DNA of 49,214 bases from an uncultured bacterium (lineage in GTDB: Bacteria; Bacillota; Clostridia; Oscillospirales; Acutalibacteraceae). Positions within the stretch are counted from its first letter, which is position 1, and every line of letters starts with the position of its first letter. The stretch spans positions 1 through 49,214 of the forward strand of contig CAKXIK010000017.1 in assembly GCA_934875675.1 (NCBI GenBank), written 5' to 3'. The translations under genes were made by a program, and so were the position numbers. The notes under the pieces are model-generated. The model searched no databases and was not told the DNA's origin. It was given only the letters and a program-made list of their open reading frames with translations. This document shows positions 17,562-25,849 of the stretch, in pieces.

Positions 17562-17589
17562 ATTGTAACAAAATTTGCGGTGATGTCAA
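17562..17589 (-). promoter_or_regulatory. Promoter of the kdgA-kdgK operon
   Basis: On the minus strand TTGACA (17589-17584) and TACAAT (17567-17562) are spaced by 16 bases. Transcription would begin near 17555, at the edge of the operator cluster. The -35 box lies seven bases from the -35 box of the divergent regulator promoter. Confidence 0.75.
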
Positions 17590-17596
17590 GTCTTTC

Positions 17597-17625
17597 TTGC
17601 CACTTTCCGCAATTCGTGCTACAAT
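17597..17625 (+). promoter_or_regulatory. Promoter of the IclR-family regulator
   Basis: TTGCCA (17597-17602) and TACAAT (17620-17625) are separated by 17 bases. The leader to the start codon at 17740 is about 105 bases long. Confidence 0.7.
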
Positions 17626-17739
17626 GACCGAGAATCATAAACATTATCTTGCGCAAACTGGTTTTGCTGCAAGACCAAATAGCTTAGGATGAGCAGGGTC
17701 AGGTTCAACATTGCAATTTGATGAAAGGCATGGGCTAAT

Positions 17740-18507
17740 ATGGAAGAGAACACGACAATGCGCGCGGCACAGCGGCTGTTTGCTTTGCTGGAAACACTGG
17801 CGCAGCAAGGGACAATGGGAGTAACAGAGCTGAGCACTGCCGCGCAGCTAAACAAAGCAACGGTCTTCCGGCAGCTTAACACATTGGCAGCATTGGGGTA
17901 TGTTCGGCAGGAGGAAAACGGGAAATATCGTCTGACTTATAAATTGCTCGGTATCGCAGGAAAGCTTTTGGAGCAAAGCGATATGCGTTCTCTGGTGCGT
18001 CCCTATCTGGAGCGGCTTGCCGCACAGACAGGCGAAACCGTTCATCTTGTGCAGCGTGAGGATGACCATATTGTATATATTGATAAGGTGGAACCAACGG
18101 TCAATTCCATCCGAATGGTTTCGCGCGTCGGCATGGCGCAGCCCCTGTATTGCACTGCAGTGGGGAAAACGTTGTTGGCGGGGCATTCGCAGCGGGAGGT
18201 GCGGGAAGTATGGAACCGCAGCAATGTGCGTCCGCTGACACCGCATACACTGGTTCGTTGGGAGGATTTTTGTGCCGAGTTGGAAACGGTGCGGCAGCAA
18301 GGTTATGCAATGGATAATGAAGAGAACGAGCTTGGAGTGCGCTGTATTGCCGTAGCGTTGCCGGACTTTTCCGGCAGATGCAGTCATGCAGTCAGCATTT
18401 CGGCACCGGTTTCCCGAATGACCGAGGAACGTCTTCCGCAAATTGTAACACAATTGCTTGCGTTTCGTTCCGAATTTATAAAAGAATGGGAATCCGAGCA
18501 GCGATAG
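17740..18507 (+). CDS. IclR family transcriptional regulator (KdgR-like)
   Basis: This 255-residue regulator has an N-terminal winged helix (about residues 1-70; MGVTELSTAAQLNKATVFRQLNTL is the helix-turn-helix region) and a C-terminal IclR ligand-binding domain with the VHLVQREDDHIVYIDKV and GVRCIAVALPDF segments. IclR proteins sense small acids; KdgR members bind KDG. It is divergent from the KDPG aldolase-KDG kinase operon and next to KdgR-like boxes, so control of KDG catabolism is a strong inference. The ATG at 17740 follows GAAAGGCATGGG. Confidence 0.88.
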   Translation: MEENTTMRAAQRLFALLETLAQQGTMGVTELSTAAQLNKATVFRQLNTLAALGYVRQEENGKYRLTYKLLGIAGKLLEQSDMRSLVRPYLERLAAQTGETVHLVQREDDHIVYIDKVEPTVNSIRMVSRVGMAQPLYCTAVGKTLLAGHSQREVREVWNRSNVRPLTPHTLVRWEDFCAELETVRQQGYAMDNEENELGVRCIAVALPDFSGRCSHAVSISAPVSRMTEERLPQIVTQLLAFRSEFIKEWESEQR

Positions 18508-18571
18508 TGTGCGACAACATGGAAAAATATTAGATTTTATATGCTTTTTTCATCACTTTGCGCTGAATATA

Positions 18572-18600
18572 TTGCTTTTTTGGTGAATTTCCTTTAATAT
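18572..18600 (+). promoter_or_regulatory. Promoter of the GH20 gene with adjacent dyad
   Basis: TTGCTT (18572-18577) and TAATAT (18595-18600) are 17 bases apart. Directly downstream, AATGCA (18602-18607) and TGCATT (18613-18618) form an inverted repeat with a five-base spacer near the expected start of transcription, which could be an operator. Confidence 0.5.
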
Positions 18601-18654
18601 AAATGCAATGGCTGCATTAATTAATGGAAAGACTGAAAGGAATGATTCTGACAA

Positions 18655-20529
18655 ATGAAATTAAATTTTGTTGGGGAACCAAAAGAATTGCAAGCAGGTA
18701 TCCGCGAGCTTTGCGGAGACTTGAAGGTTGAGCTTTGCGAAGAAGGAACCAAGGTTTCTGTAACGCAAAAGGATGGAGCTAATCTGTCTGTCTGTGTGAA
18801 AAACGGCGAGGCCGCCATCGTGTATGACAAAAAGTATCATTTCTTTCGCGCGTTTAGTTTGTTGGTGCAACATTTGACGCAGGGCGAAACAGAGTTCTGC
18901 ATCGATGAAAAGCCGCAGTTTACGCTGAACGGCCCGATGTTCGATGTTTCTCAGGGCAATGCAGTCATCAAAGTTTCCGAAATCAAAAAAACACTGCGCC
19001 AGATGGCACAGATGGGGCTGAACATGTTCATGCTCTATTGTGAGGACAGCTTTGATGTGAAGCCGCAGCCGTATTTTGGTTATATGCGTGCCCGTTATAC
19101 GGAAGCCGATATCCGTGAATGTGACGATTATGCCGATATGTTCGGAATTGAAATGATCCCCTGCATTCAAACACTGGCTCACCTGGTGGATGTGCTCAAA
19201 TGGCGTGTGTATGATGATATCCGCGAAAATGATGTTTGCCTGCTGGTGGATGACGAAAAAACATATGCATTTATCCGTGATCTGCTGGTTGAGGCAACCC
19301 GTCCGTTCCGCAGTAAGCGAGTACATATTGGTATGGACGAAGCGTATAACCTTGGCCGCGGCGCATTCCTTGACAAGCACGGTTTTGTCAAGCCTCAGGA
19401 AATCATGAAAATGCATCTGGAACGTGTGCTAGGAATTGTTCGTGAACTCGGTCTGCAGCCGATGATGTGGAGTGACATGTTCTTCAGCGGATTGGGTTAT
19501 TACAGTGATACCGATATTCCGCAGGAGGTTGTGGATTGTTGCCCGAAGGATGTCCAGCTTTGCTACTGGGATTATTATCATAATGACGAGCCTTCCTATG
19601 AAACCTCAATTGCCCGTCACCGTAAGTTCAGCGAGCCGATTTTTGCCGGCGGAATCTGGACGTGGATTGGCTATGGTCCGCACTGGGATCGCACCTTTAA
19701 GGGTACCGAGGCGGCACTCAATGTGTGCAAACGCGAAGGTATCAAAGAAGTTTTTGTCACCATCTGGGGTGATAACGGTACCGAATGTCTTTATAACACC
19801 AATGTGCTGGGTCTTGCGCTCTATGGCGAACATGGATACAGCGAAACCATCGATTATGAGAAGCTCAAGCAGCGTTTTCAATTTATCACCGGTGCAAACT
19901 ACGATGATTTCCTCGCACTGGAAGGGCTCGATAACACTCCCGGGGTGGATGACATTGCTATGACATCCTACAATCCGTCCAAATTCCTGATGTGGCAGGA
20001 TGTGCTGACCGGCTTATGCGATAAAAACATCGACGGTCTGCCCCTGAATGCACATTATGCAGCACTGGCAGAACAGCTCAAGCCTGCCTGTGACCGCAAC
20101 GGAGATTATAATGATATGTTCCGCATGAACTATCATGTGGCAAATACGCTCGCCAAGAAGAGCGAGATGGGTCTGCGTATTACAAAGGCATACAAAGCAG
20201 ATGACAGACAGGAGCTGAACCGCCTTGCAACAGAGGAACTGCCGGAGCTGAAAAAGCGCATGGAGGCTTTGCGCGTGTGCCATATGGAAAACTGGTTCAA
20301 GCTGTATAAATCGCTCGGATGGGATATTATGGATATGCGCTATGGTTCGCTGATTGCCAGAATCGACAGCGCCATCACCGAAATTAAAATGTACCTCGAC
20401 GGCAAAATGGAGCGTTTGGAGGAGCTGGAGGAGCAGCGCCTGGATTATGAAGGTAAACCCGGCATGATTGATTATGCAAACTGGTTTGGACGCACGGTTT
20501 CCGCCAGCCGGATTGCACCGTACTGCTGA
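18655..20529 (+). CDS. Glycoside hydrolase family 20 protein (beta-N-acetylhexosaminidase-like)
   Basis: This 624-residue protein has no signal peptide, so it is probably cytoplasmic. A short N-terminal alpha/beta domain (about residues 1-85) is followed by a TIM barrel beginning FTLNGPMFDVSQG. The GH20 catalytic pair is D228-E229 in HIGMDEAYNLGRG, and aromatic residues in MMWSDMF, CYWDYY and GGIWTWIGYG would line the substrate site. The last 180 residues form an alpha-helical extension, as in Paenibacillus-type intracellular exo-hexosaminidases. It would remove terminal GlcNAc or GalNAc from imported oligosaccharides. The ATG at 18655 follows GAAAGGAATGA. It lies after the IclR gene but has its own promoter. 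Confidence 0.85.
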   Translation: MKLNFVGEPKELQAGIRELCGDLKVELCEEGTKVSVTQKDGANLSVCVKNGEAAIVYDKKYHFFRAFSLLVQHLTQGETEFCIDEKPQFTLNGPMFDVSQGNAVIKVSEIKKTLRQMAQMGLNMFMLYCEDSFDVKPQPYFGYMRARYTEADIRECDDYADMFGIEMIPCIQTLAHLVDVLKWRVYDDIRENDVCLLVDDEKTYAFIRDLLVEATRPFRSKRVHIGMDEAYNLGRGAFLDKHGFVKPQEIMKMHLERVLGIVRELGLQPMMWSDMFFSGLGYYSDTDIPQEVVDCCPKDVQLCYWDYYHNDEPSYETSIARHRKFSEPIFAGGIWTWIGYGPHWDRTFKGTEAALNVCKREGIKEVFVTIWGDNGTECLYNTNVLGLALYGEHGYSETIDYEKLKQRFQFITGANYDDFLALEGLDNTPGVDDIAMTSYNPSKFLMWQDVLTGLCDKNIDGLPLNAHYAALAEQLKPACDRNGDYNDMFRMNYHVANTLAKKSEMGLRITKAYKADDRQELNRLATEELPELKKRMEALRVCHMENWFKLYKSLGWDIMDMRYGSLIARIDSAITEIKMYLDGKMERLEELEEQRLDYEGKPGMIDYANWFGRTVSASRIAPYC

Positions 20530-20568
20530 TTGGACAACAGAGCATTTTATCATTGAAATAAGCTTAGA

Positions 20569-20635
20569 AAAATCCCCGATGTCCGTTGTAAAATACTTTT
20601 TCAGTATGATACAACCCGGACATCGGGGATTTTTT
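20569..20635. terminator. Bidirectional terminator between the GH20 gene and rnr
   Basis: AAATCCCCGATGTCCG pairs with CGGACATCGGGGATTT, and the inner GTTGTA...TACAAC and ATACT...AGTAT extend the stem. A-runs and T-runs on both sides suit termination of both convergent genes. Confidence 0.88.
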
Positions 20636-20677
20636 GCAAAAAATATTCTCCCTGCACAGTGGCAGAGAGAACCAGAT

Positions 20678-22783
20678 TTATTTGCAGTCCAGAGGAAGAA
20701 AATCCACTTGACCGGCAGAAACATCTGCACGGATCACACGCACTCGCATCGGATCGCCGATTGTCAGGCTGGTGCCAGAACTCCGGCGGGTAAACGCAAG
20801 CTTGCCATTGAACTGGAAACCGGCAGGCAGTGTATCAGCGCGGACAAAGCCTTCTGCAGAGCAATCAAGCTCCACATAAATACCCCATTCGGTGACACCG
20901 CTGACGGTACCGGAAAATTCCTCGTTAATATGCTGACTGAGATATTCGGCAGCATAGCAGTCCTCTGCATCGCGTTCGGCCGACATTGCCCGAATCTCGC
21001 ACTGTGAGGATTGCGTGGCAGATTCAGCGGCAAATGTTTCGTAACGTCTCCGGAGTTCTTCACTGCTCATTCCCTCACACAAACCGGAAAGAATGCGGTG
21101 GATGGAAGTGTCCGGATAACGGCGAATCGGGGAAGTGAAGTGGCAGTAGTCCTTGAGTGCAAGACCGTAATGACCAAGCGGTTTTGTATCATAACGCGCT
21201 TTTGCCATCGTGCGCAGCATCTGATGTGAAACAATACGTGCATATTTTGTCTTTTTTGCGCGTTCCAGCACAGCGGAAAGATCCTTCGGTGTCACGCCGG
21301 GCAGCAGCGCGTGACCGTCCAGTCCGATCAAACCGATCAGCTCGCGCAGGGATTCCAAACGATCGGGTGATGGTTCCTCATGCACCCGGTAGACAAATGG
21401 AAGCTTTGCCTTTTGTGCAAGCTTTGCCGCAGCCTGATTTGCAGCAATCATCAGCTGCTCAATCATCTGTTCGGCCTCACCGCTTTCTCGGGCGTACATT
21501 TCCACACAGACACCTTCTTCGTTGAGTACAAAGCATGGCTCACGTGTTTCCAATTCCATCGTTCCATTGGAAGCGGCACGGGCGCGCAGAACATTCGCAA
21601 GCTCGCGGGCGGCAAAAAGACCTTCCATGACAGGAGCGTATTTATTTTGCAGCGAATCATCTGCGGTCTTGGCAAAAATCTGATTGACCTCATCGTATAC
21701 GCCGCGAACCTTGGAATCAATCACTGTTTTGGCAAACTGATAGTCGGTAATCTCGCCGGTTTCGCTGATTTTAATCAAGGCGGAAAAAGCAAGCTTATCG
21801 GTTCCTGCATTCAGCGAGCAAACGCCGTTGGAGATGACCTCCGGCAGCATGGGAACCACGCGGTCGGCAAAATAAACGGAGGTACCCCTGCGGCGAGCTT
21901 CCGCATCTACCGGAGAGCCGGAACGCACATAATGCGAAACGTCGGCAATGTGAACACCCAGTTCCCAGCCGGAAGCGGTTTTGCGTGCGGAGACGGCATC
22001 GTCCAAATCTTTTGCACTGGCGCTGTCAATGGTGAAAATCGGTTGATCACGCAGGTCAAGCCGGTTTTTCAATTCTGCTTCCGTCAGTTCACGATTGCCA
22101 ATCTCTTCTGCTTCGCGCAGGACCGCATCGGGGAAAACTGTGGGAATGTCGTGTCCATCCAGAATGGAATCTGCACAGACGCGGGCACTGGCAGCCTCGC
22201 CGTATACCTTGAGTACGTCTGCCTGCAGATTTCCGCGCCAAAGAGAAAGCTCTACGAAGGCTTTGTCGCCCTCCTGTAAATCCTGCCCCTTGCGCGGGCG
22301 GATCGGAATGGGAAAGCGGTAGGAGGAATCCGCCTTGATCTCAAAGCCTCTGCGCTGGGCGGAACGTTGAATCCGACCGGTCATTTTGTGCTCGCCTGCG
22401 TCCAGAATACGCAGTACCTCGCCGGAGGGACCCTTTACCTTTTGCCGGATGTTTCCCACCAGAATCGTGTCGCCTGCCAGTGCATCATTGAGACGGGAGG
22501 CATCAATAAAAATATCCTCGCTGCCATCGTCCGGGCGGGCAAAGGCAAAATGCTCGCAATAGGACATCAGCCGGCAGACAAACATCCCTGCCTTTTTGGC
22601 AGAGAGCAGGTTTCCCTGTTTGGTGAGTACGATTTTTCCCTGATCCTCCAGCTTTTGTACCAGATCAGAAAAAACCTCCGGGTCAGAAATGCCGGAAACC
22701 CGTGCAGCATCACTTGGTGCAACGGGGCGTCCTGACACATCCAGATACATCATTAAATTTTCAATTGCTGTTAATTCATCCAT
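20678..22783 (-). CDS. rnr: Ribonuclease R
   Basis: This 701-residue 3'-5' exoribonuclease of the RNB family degrades structured RNA. It has an N-terminal winged-helix segment (about residues 1-70), two cold-shock-like RNA-binding domains, the RNB catalytic core with TIDSASAKDLDDAVSA (metal-binding aspartates) and the ADVSHYVR and RRGTSVYFADRVVPMLP motifs, the LGHYGLALKDYCHFTSPIRRYPD signature, and a C-terminal S1 domain beginning near EFSGTVSGVTEWGIYVELD. In many Firmicutes it follows secG; here secG is 14 kb away. It lies downstream of the DUF4364 gene on the same strand and could share its promoter. Confidence 0.93.
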   Translation of the reverse strand: MDELTAIENLMMYLDVSGRPVAPSDAARVSGISDPEVFSDLVQKLEDQGKIVLTKQGNLLSAKKAGMFVCRLMSYCEHFAFARPDDGSEDIFIDASRLNDALAGDTILVGNIRQKVKGPSGEVLRILDAGEHKMTGRIQRSAQRRGFEIKADSSYRFPIPIRPRKGQDLQEGDKAFVELSLWRGNLQADVLKVYGEAASARVCADSILDGHDIPTVFPDAVLREAEEIGNRELTEAELKNRLDLRDQPIFTIDSASAKDLDDAVSARKTASGWELGVHIADVSHYVRSGSPVDAEARRRGTSVYFADRVVPMLPEVISNGVCSLNAGTDKLAFSALIKISETGEITDYQFAKTVIDSKVRGVYDEVNQIFAKTADDSLQNKYAPVMEGLFAARELANVLRARAASNGTMELETREPCFVLNEEGVCVEMYARESGEAEQMIEQLMIAANQAAAKLAQKAKLPFVYRVHEEPSPDRLESLRELIGLIGLDGHALLPGVTPKDLSAVLERAKKTKYARIVSHQMLRTMAKARYDTKPLGHYGLALKDYCHFTSPIRRYPDTSIHRILSGLCEGMSSEELRRRYETFAAESATQSSQCEIRAMSAERDAEDCYAAEYLSQHINEEFSGTVSGVTEWGIYVELDCSAEGFVRADTLPAGFQFNGKLAFTRRSSGTSLTIGDPMRVRVIRADVSAGQVDFLPLDCK

Positions 22784-22852
22784 GAGTGTTTCAGATCATA
22801 CCTTTCTTTGTTTTGCAAAACCTGTTTCAAACAGAAAATTTTACATCATATA

Positions 22853-23479
22853 TCACAAATCGGACGGTTTTGAAATCGAACTTCCGCCGCGGTTCAGTTC
22901 TTTTTGCAATTCCCCCAACAAGTAGGAATCTCCCGTAAGCAAGGCGAGAACTGCGGTATAAAAAGCGGAAGGATCGCTTTGAAAACGTTTTTTGACGAGT
23001 TCGGCCTGCAGCAGATCCGGTACCCGCAGGTCGATGGACATCATATCGGAATCGCCGTCGGAAATGTGGCATTGTACCAATAGACCGTTTTTCAGTTTGC
23101 GAAAAACGACTTTGTTCTCTTGTTCGCGTTTTGTGCGGGAAAGCAGCGAAAGTGCAGCGGAAACAGATTTTTCCCGCACCGAAACCGGCAAACGCTCGGA
23201 AAGTGTTTCTGCAACCATCGCGCCTTGCTGTGCAATGCAATAGGTGGGATCATCGCTATTCTCTGCCACAACAAGACTTCCGGATTCGCAAAGTTCCTCC
23301 AATGCGGCAGCGGCTTCAAAATAATTTGCAAGTCCGCTGTCCTGAATTACGGAAAGAATCATGCTGCGGCTCAGCGGAAGATCTACGCTTTTAAGCAGAT
23401 AGCAGAGAAGAAGCCGGATTTCGCTCTGGTTTCGAAGTCCGCCGGGCTCCACGCCGGCCGAAAAAGCATCATATTCCAT
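22853..23479 (-). CDS. DUF4364 family protein
   Basis: This 208-residue protein matches the Firmicutes DUF4364 family, which has a winged-helix-like N-terminal half: IRLLLCYLLKSVDLPLSRSMI followed by GLANYFEAAAALEELCESGSL. The C-terminal half is a mixed alpha/beta region with no catalytic motif that can be seen. The fold suggests DNA binding, but no target is known. The ATG at 23479 was chosen because TGGAGGTG lies just upstream; the longer frame to 23536 lacks a site. It is followed, 70 bases on, by rnr. Confidence 0.75.
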   Translation of the reverse strand: MEYDAFSAGVEPGGLRNQSEIRLLLCYLLKSVDLPLSRSMILSVIQDSGLANYFEAAAALEELCESGSLVVAENSDDPTYCIAQQGAMVAETLSERLPVSVREKSVSAALSLLSRTKREQENKVVFRKLKNGLLVQCHISDGDSDMMSIDLRVPDLLQAELVKKRFQSDPSAFYTAVLALLTGDSYLLGELQKELNRGGSSISKPSDL

Positions 23480-23724
23480 TGTGAAAGCACCTCCATTTCT
23501 TATTTTATCACACTTTGCTCTGAAATAAAAGGACAATCACTGTGCGGGGCTGTTTTTTGGAGATATGTGAAAGACATTCACCCAATTGGGTTGAAAATTT
23601 TGGATAGAGAAGTGCTTTTATTTTAAGGCAAACAAAATCAAAGGCGCTTTTTATATGGTACAGCGGTTCAATTTTTATAATTTGCTCTTGGACGTTACAA
23701 ATACAAAAAAATTCAAAAAAAACC

Positions 23725-23754
23725 TTGACAAACAGATAAGCTATGCTGTATAAT
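23725..23754 (+). promoter_or_regulatory. tRNA-Gly promoter
   Basis: TTGACA (23725-23730) and TATAAT (23749-23754) are both perfect consensus boxes with an 18-base spacer, as expected for a strong stable-RNA promoter. The tRNA begins 30 bases after the -10 box. Confidence 0.85.
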
Positions 23755-23783
23755 ATGCAAGCACTAAACGGTGCATCTCAAAT

Positions 23784-23859
23784 GCGGATGTAGCTCATCT
23801 GGTAGAGCGCCACCTTGCCAAGGTGGAGGTAGCGAGTTCGAGCCTCGTCATCCGCTCCA
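23784..23859 (+). tRNA. tRNA-Gly (anticodon GCC)
   Basis: The acceptor arms GCGGATG (23784-23790) and CATCCGC (23849-23855) pair fully. The anticodon stem CCACC/GGTGG encloses TTGCCAA, with GCC at 23817-23819. The T arm contains GTTCGAG. T is the discriminator base and CCA (23857-23859) is encoded. GCC reads the glycine codons GGC and GGU. Confidence 0.96.
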
Positions 23860-23868
23860 ATTTATTAA

Positions 23869-23896
23869 GGCGTTCGCGAAAGCGGGCGTCTTTTTT
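23869..23896 (+). terminator. tRNA terminator
   Basis: GGCGTTCGC and GCGGGCGTC pair around a GAAA tetraloop (with G-U pairs), followed by six Ts. It lies ten bases after the encoded CCA. Confidence 0.8.
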
Positions 23897-23948
23897 CTTG
23901 CATATGCACTGCAAGTATTAAAAACTGCAACAAGAGGTGCTGGAGAAA

Positions 23949-24821
23949 ATGATGGGATATTTGATCGGCGATCTATTGACTTCGCAGCAGGAAAAACCAC
24001 AAAGCGGAGATTGGTGCGCAATCTTTGACTCTCAGGAAGCACAATCAATTCCGGGACTTGCTCAACCACAGCGCATTCGTTTCTGCAAAGTGGAGGAGGA
24101 GGAAGATCAGCTCAGCGGCACCATCTGCATCCCGGGCGGTATCAACAAAGAAAAAATCTGTTTTTCATTTTTGCTCCGGTCAGACGAATTGCTTTTTGCA
24201 GAGCAAGGAGATTTTTTGAAAAAATTTCTGCCTAAATTGCATTTACATGAGGCAGGGTCATCCAGCGGGATGCTCTGCACGGTGTTGCAGGCGTTGATTG
24301 GAGATGATTTATCCCGTATTGAAAGTCTGGAGGATCGCAATTCCAAGCTGGAAACTTCCGTTCTCAGCGGTACCCTGGATAATTTCGATCATAAGATGAT
24401 GGCACTGAGAAAAGAAATTCTTGCACTCTCTCATTATTATATGCAGCTGGAGGAGCTTTGCAGTCTGATGCAGGAAAACAGTCTGCACTTGTTTTCTAAA
24501 CGGGAACTCACATCACTGCGCAGTCTCAGTCAGCGGATTTGCCGTCTTTGGAACGAAATAAAGATGCTCAATGATTATTCCATGCAGATTTGCGAAGTGT
24601 ATCAGGCACAAATATCGATTCGGCAGAATAAAATCATGAAAATTCTGACCATTGTAACCACTGTGTTTTTGCCATTGTCACTGATTGTGGGATGGTACGG
24701 AATGAATTTTAGCAATATGCCGGAGTTAAGCTGGAAATATGGCTATCCTGCCGTAATTTTGCTCTGCATTTTCATTGCATCCATTTGTATGCGCTGGTTT
24801 AAGAAAAAGCGCTTTTGGTAA
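23949..24821 (+). CDS. CorA-like magnesium/divalent cation transporter
   Basis: This 290-residue protein has the C-terminal two-helix membrane domain of the CorA family, including the pore signature YGMNFSNMPE between the two helices and a basic tail RWFKKKRFW. A long helical region (about residues 115-230) corresponds to the stalk. The N-terminal cytoplasmic part (about 100 residues) is shorter and poorly conserved compared with typical CorA, as in the divergent Firmicutes group. It would carry Mg2+, Co2+ or similar ions. The ATG at 23949 is preceded by AAGAGGTG; ATG 23952 is equally possible. It is a single gene with its own terminator. Confidence 0.85.
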   Translation: MMGYLIGDLLTSQQEKPQSGDWCAIFDSQEAQSIPGLAQPQRIRFCKVEEEEDQLSGTICIPGGINKEKICFSFLLRSDELLFAEQGDFLKKFLPKLHLHEAGSSSGMLCTVLQALIGDDLSRIESLEDRNSKLETSVLSGTLDNFDHKMMALRKEILALSHYYMQLEELCSLMQENSLHLFSKRELTSLRSLSQRICRLWNEIKMLNDYSMQICEVYQAQISIRQNKIMKILTIVTTVFLPLSLIVGWYGMNFSNMPELSWKYGYPAVILLCIFIASICMRWFKKKRFW

Positions 24822-24840
24822 ATAAAATACGTCATTTTGC

Positions 24841-24901
24841 GGTGCAGAATCATATGGGTTTCGTTTGGAAACGGAATCTGTATTATTCTGCACCATATTT
24901 T
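24841..24901 (+). terminator. Terminator after the CorA gene
   Basis: GGTGCAGAAT (24841-24850) pairs perfectly with ATTCTGCACC (24885-24894), followed by a T-rich run. The 34-base loop contains a smaller CGTTTGGAAACG hairpin. Confidence 0.75.
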
Positions 24902-25033
24902 TTATATTATGTTTTTATAACACCATAGAACAAATAACGAATAATTAAAATAATAAACTAAAAAATAATATGTTTACAAATATGATAAACTATATTATAA
25001 TAAATTTAAAATCAGACAATCGAGGTGACGAAA

Positions 25034-25795
25034 GTGGAAATTGATCTGGAACAGATTTCGGTTCAGGAACTTACGGATGGCATTCGTTTTTTGCCAGAGA
25101 AGGATTCTTTTTGCTGTGTTTGCTGCGGGAAGACGTTTGCACAGGGGGAAATTTTTACGTTTCATGGGCGTTTTTTTGATGCGGAACATGCCGTAAAACT
25201 TCACCTGTACGCAGAGCACGCCAATCGTTTTGAGAAAATGGTGCATAGTGAAAGTAAATACAATACGCTTACCGAAAACCAACGCAGTTTGCTGGAACTG
25301 ATGGCGGCGGGGAAAAGTGATGCGGAGATTGCGTCTCAGCTCGAAATATCACCCTCCACAGTGCGGCATCAAAAATTTATTTTCCGTGAAAAAGCAAAGC
25401 AGGCCAAGCTTTATCTCGCCATTGCAGGAATGGCGCTTGGTGAAAAATTTAAGCAAGAGGAGGCGTTTGTTCCCGTGCCGGAATGTGCAAAAATGATAGA
25501 TGACCGATATGCAGTAACGAAGGAGGAACGCGACAAAATTTTGAAATCGGTATTTTCCAGCCAGGTGCCGCTGCGATTAAAGGTGTTTTCCTCCAAAGAA
25601 AAAAAGAAACTTGTTACCCTAACCAGGATCGCAGAGGAATTTGTTCGAGACCGAAACTATTCGGAGACAGAGGTTAACAGCATCTTGAAAGAAATTTATC
25701 CTGATTTTGCAACGCTGCGCCGCTATCTGATTGAGTACGGATTTATGGACAGAACAAGCGACTGCCGGGAATATTGGCTGCGCGGAAGATCGTGA
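25034..25795 (+). CDS. DUF2087 transcriptional regulator with zinc-knuckle and LuxR-type HTH
   Basis: This 253-residue protein has three parts. Residues about 25-70 contain CCVCCGK followed by HGRFF, AEHAVKLH and AEH, a Cys/His-rich segment that may bind zinc. Residues about 80-130 form a LuxR/GerE-like helix-turn-helix (LTENQRSLLELMAAGKSDAEIA, then STVRHQ). The last 75 residues match DUF2087 (LKVFSSKEKKKLVTLTRIAEEF through SDCREYWLRG). It is probably a DNA-binding regulator; its signal is unknown. GTG at 25034 was chosen because GAGGTGA lies at 25022-25028; the GTG at 25025 is inside that site. A bidirectional terminator follows. Confidence 0.8.
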   Translation: MEIDLEQISVQELTDGIRFLPEKDSFCCVCCGKTFAQGEIFTFHGRFFDAEHAVKLHLYAEHANRFEKMVHSESKYNTLTENQRSLLELMAAGKSDAEIASQLEISPSTVRHQKFIFREKAKQAKLYLAIAGMALGEKFKQEEAFVPVPECAKMIDDRYAVTKEERDKILKSVFSSQVPLRLKVFSSKEKKKLVTLTRIAEEFVRDRNYSETEVNSILKEIYPDFATLRRYLIEYGFMDRTSDCREYWLRGRS

Positions 25796-25849
25796 AAAAA
25801 GATCGCAATACAGATTTGGAGAAATCCATTCTGTACTGCGATCTTTTTT
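25795..25849. terminator. Bidirectional terminator between the DUF2087 and EamA genes
   Basis: AAAAAGATCGCAATACAG pairs with CTGTACTGCGATCTTTTT with one mismatch around an 18-base loop. A-runs and T-runs flank both sides. Confidence 0.85.

Noticed and set aside
21380..22279. 299-codon frame on the plus strand
   Set aside because: It is antisense to rnr, whose catalytic motifs are clear; no domain or start site supports the other strand.
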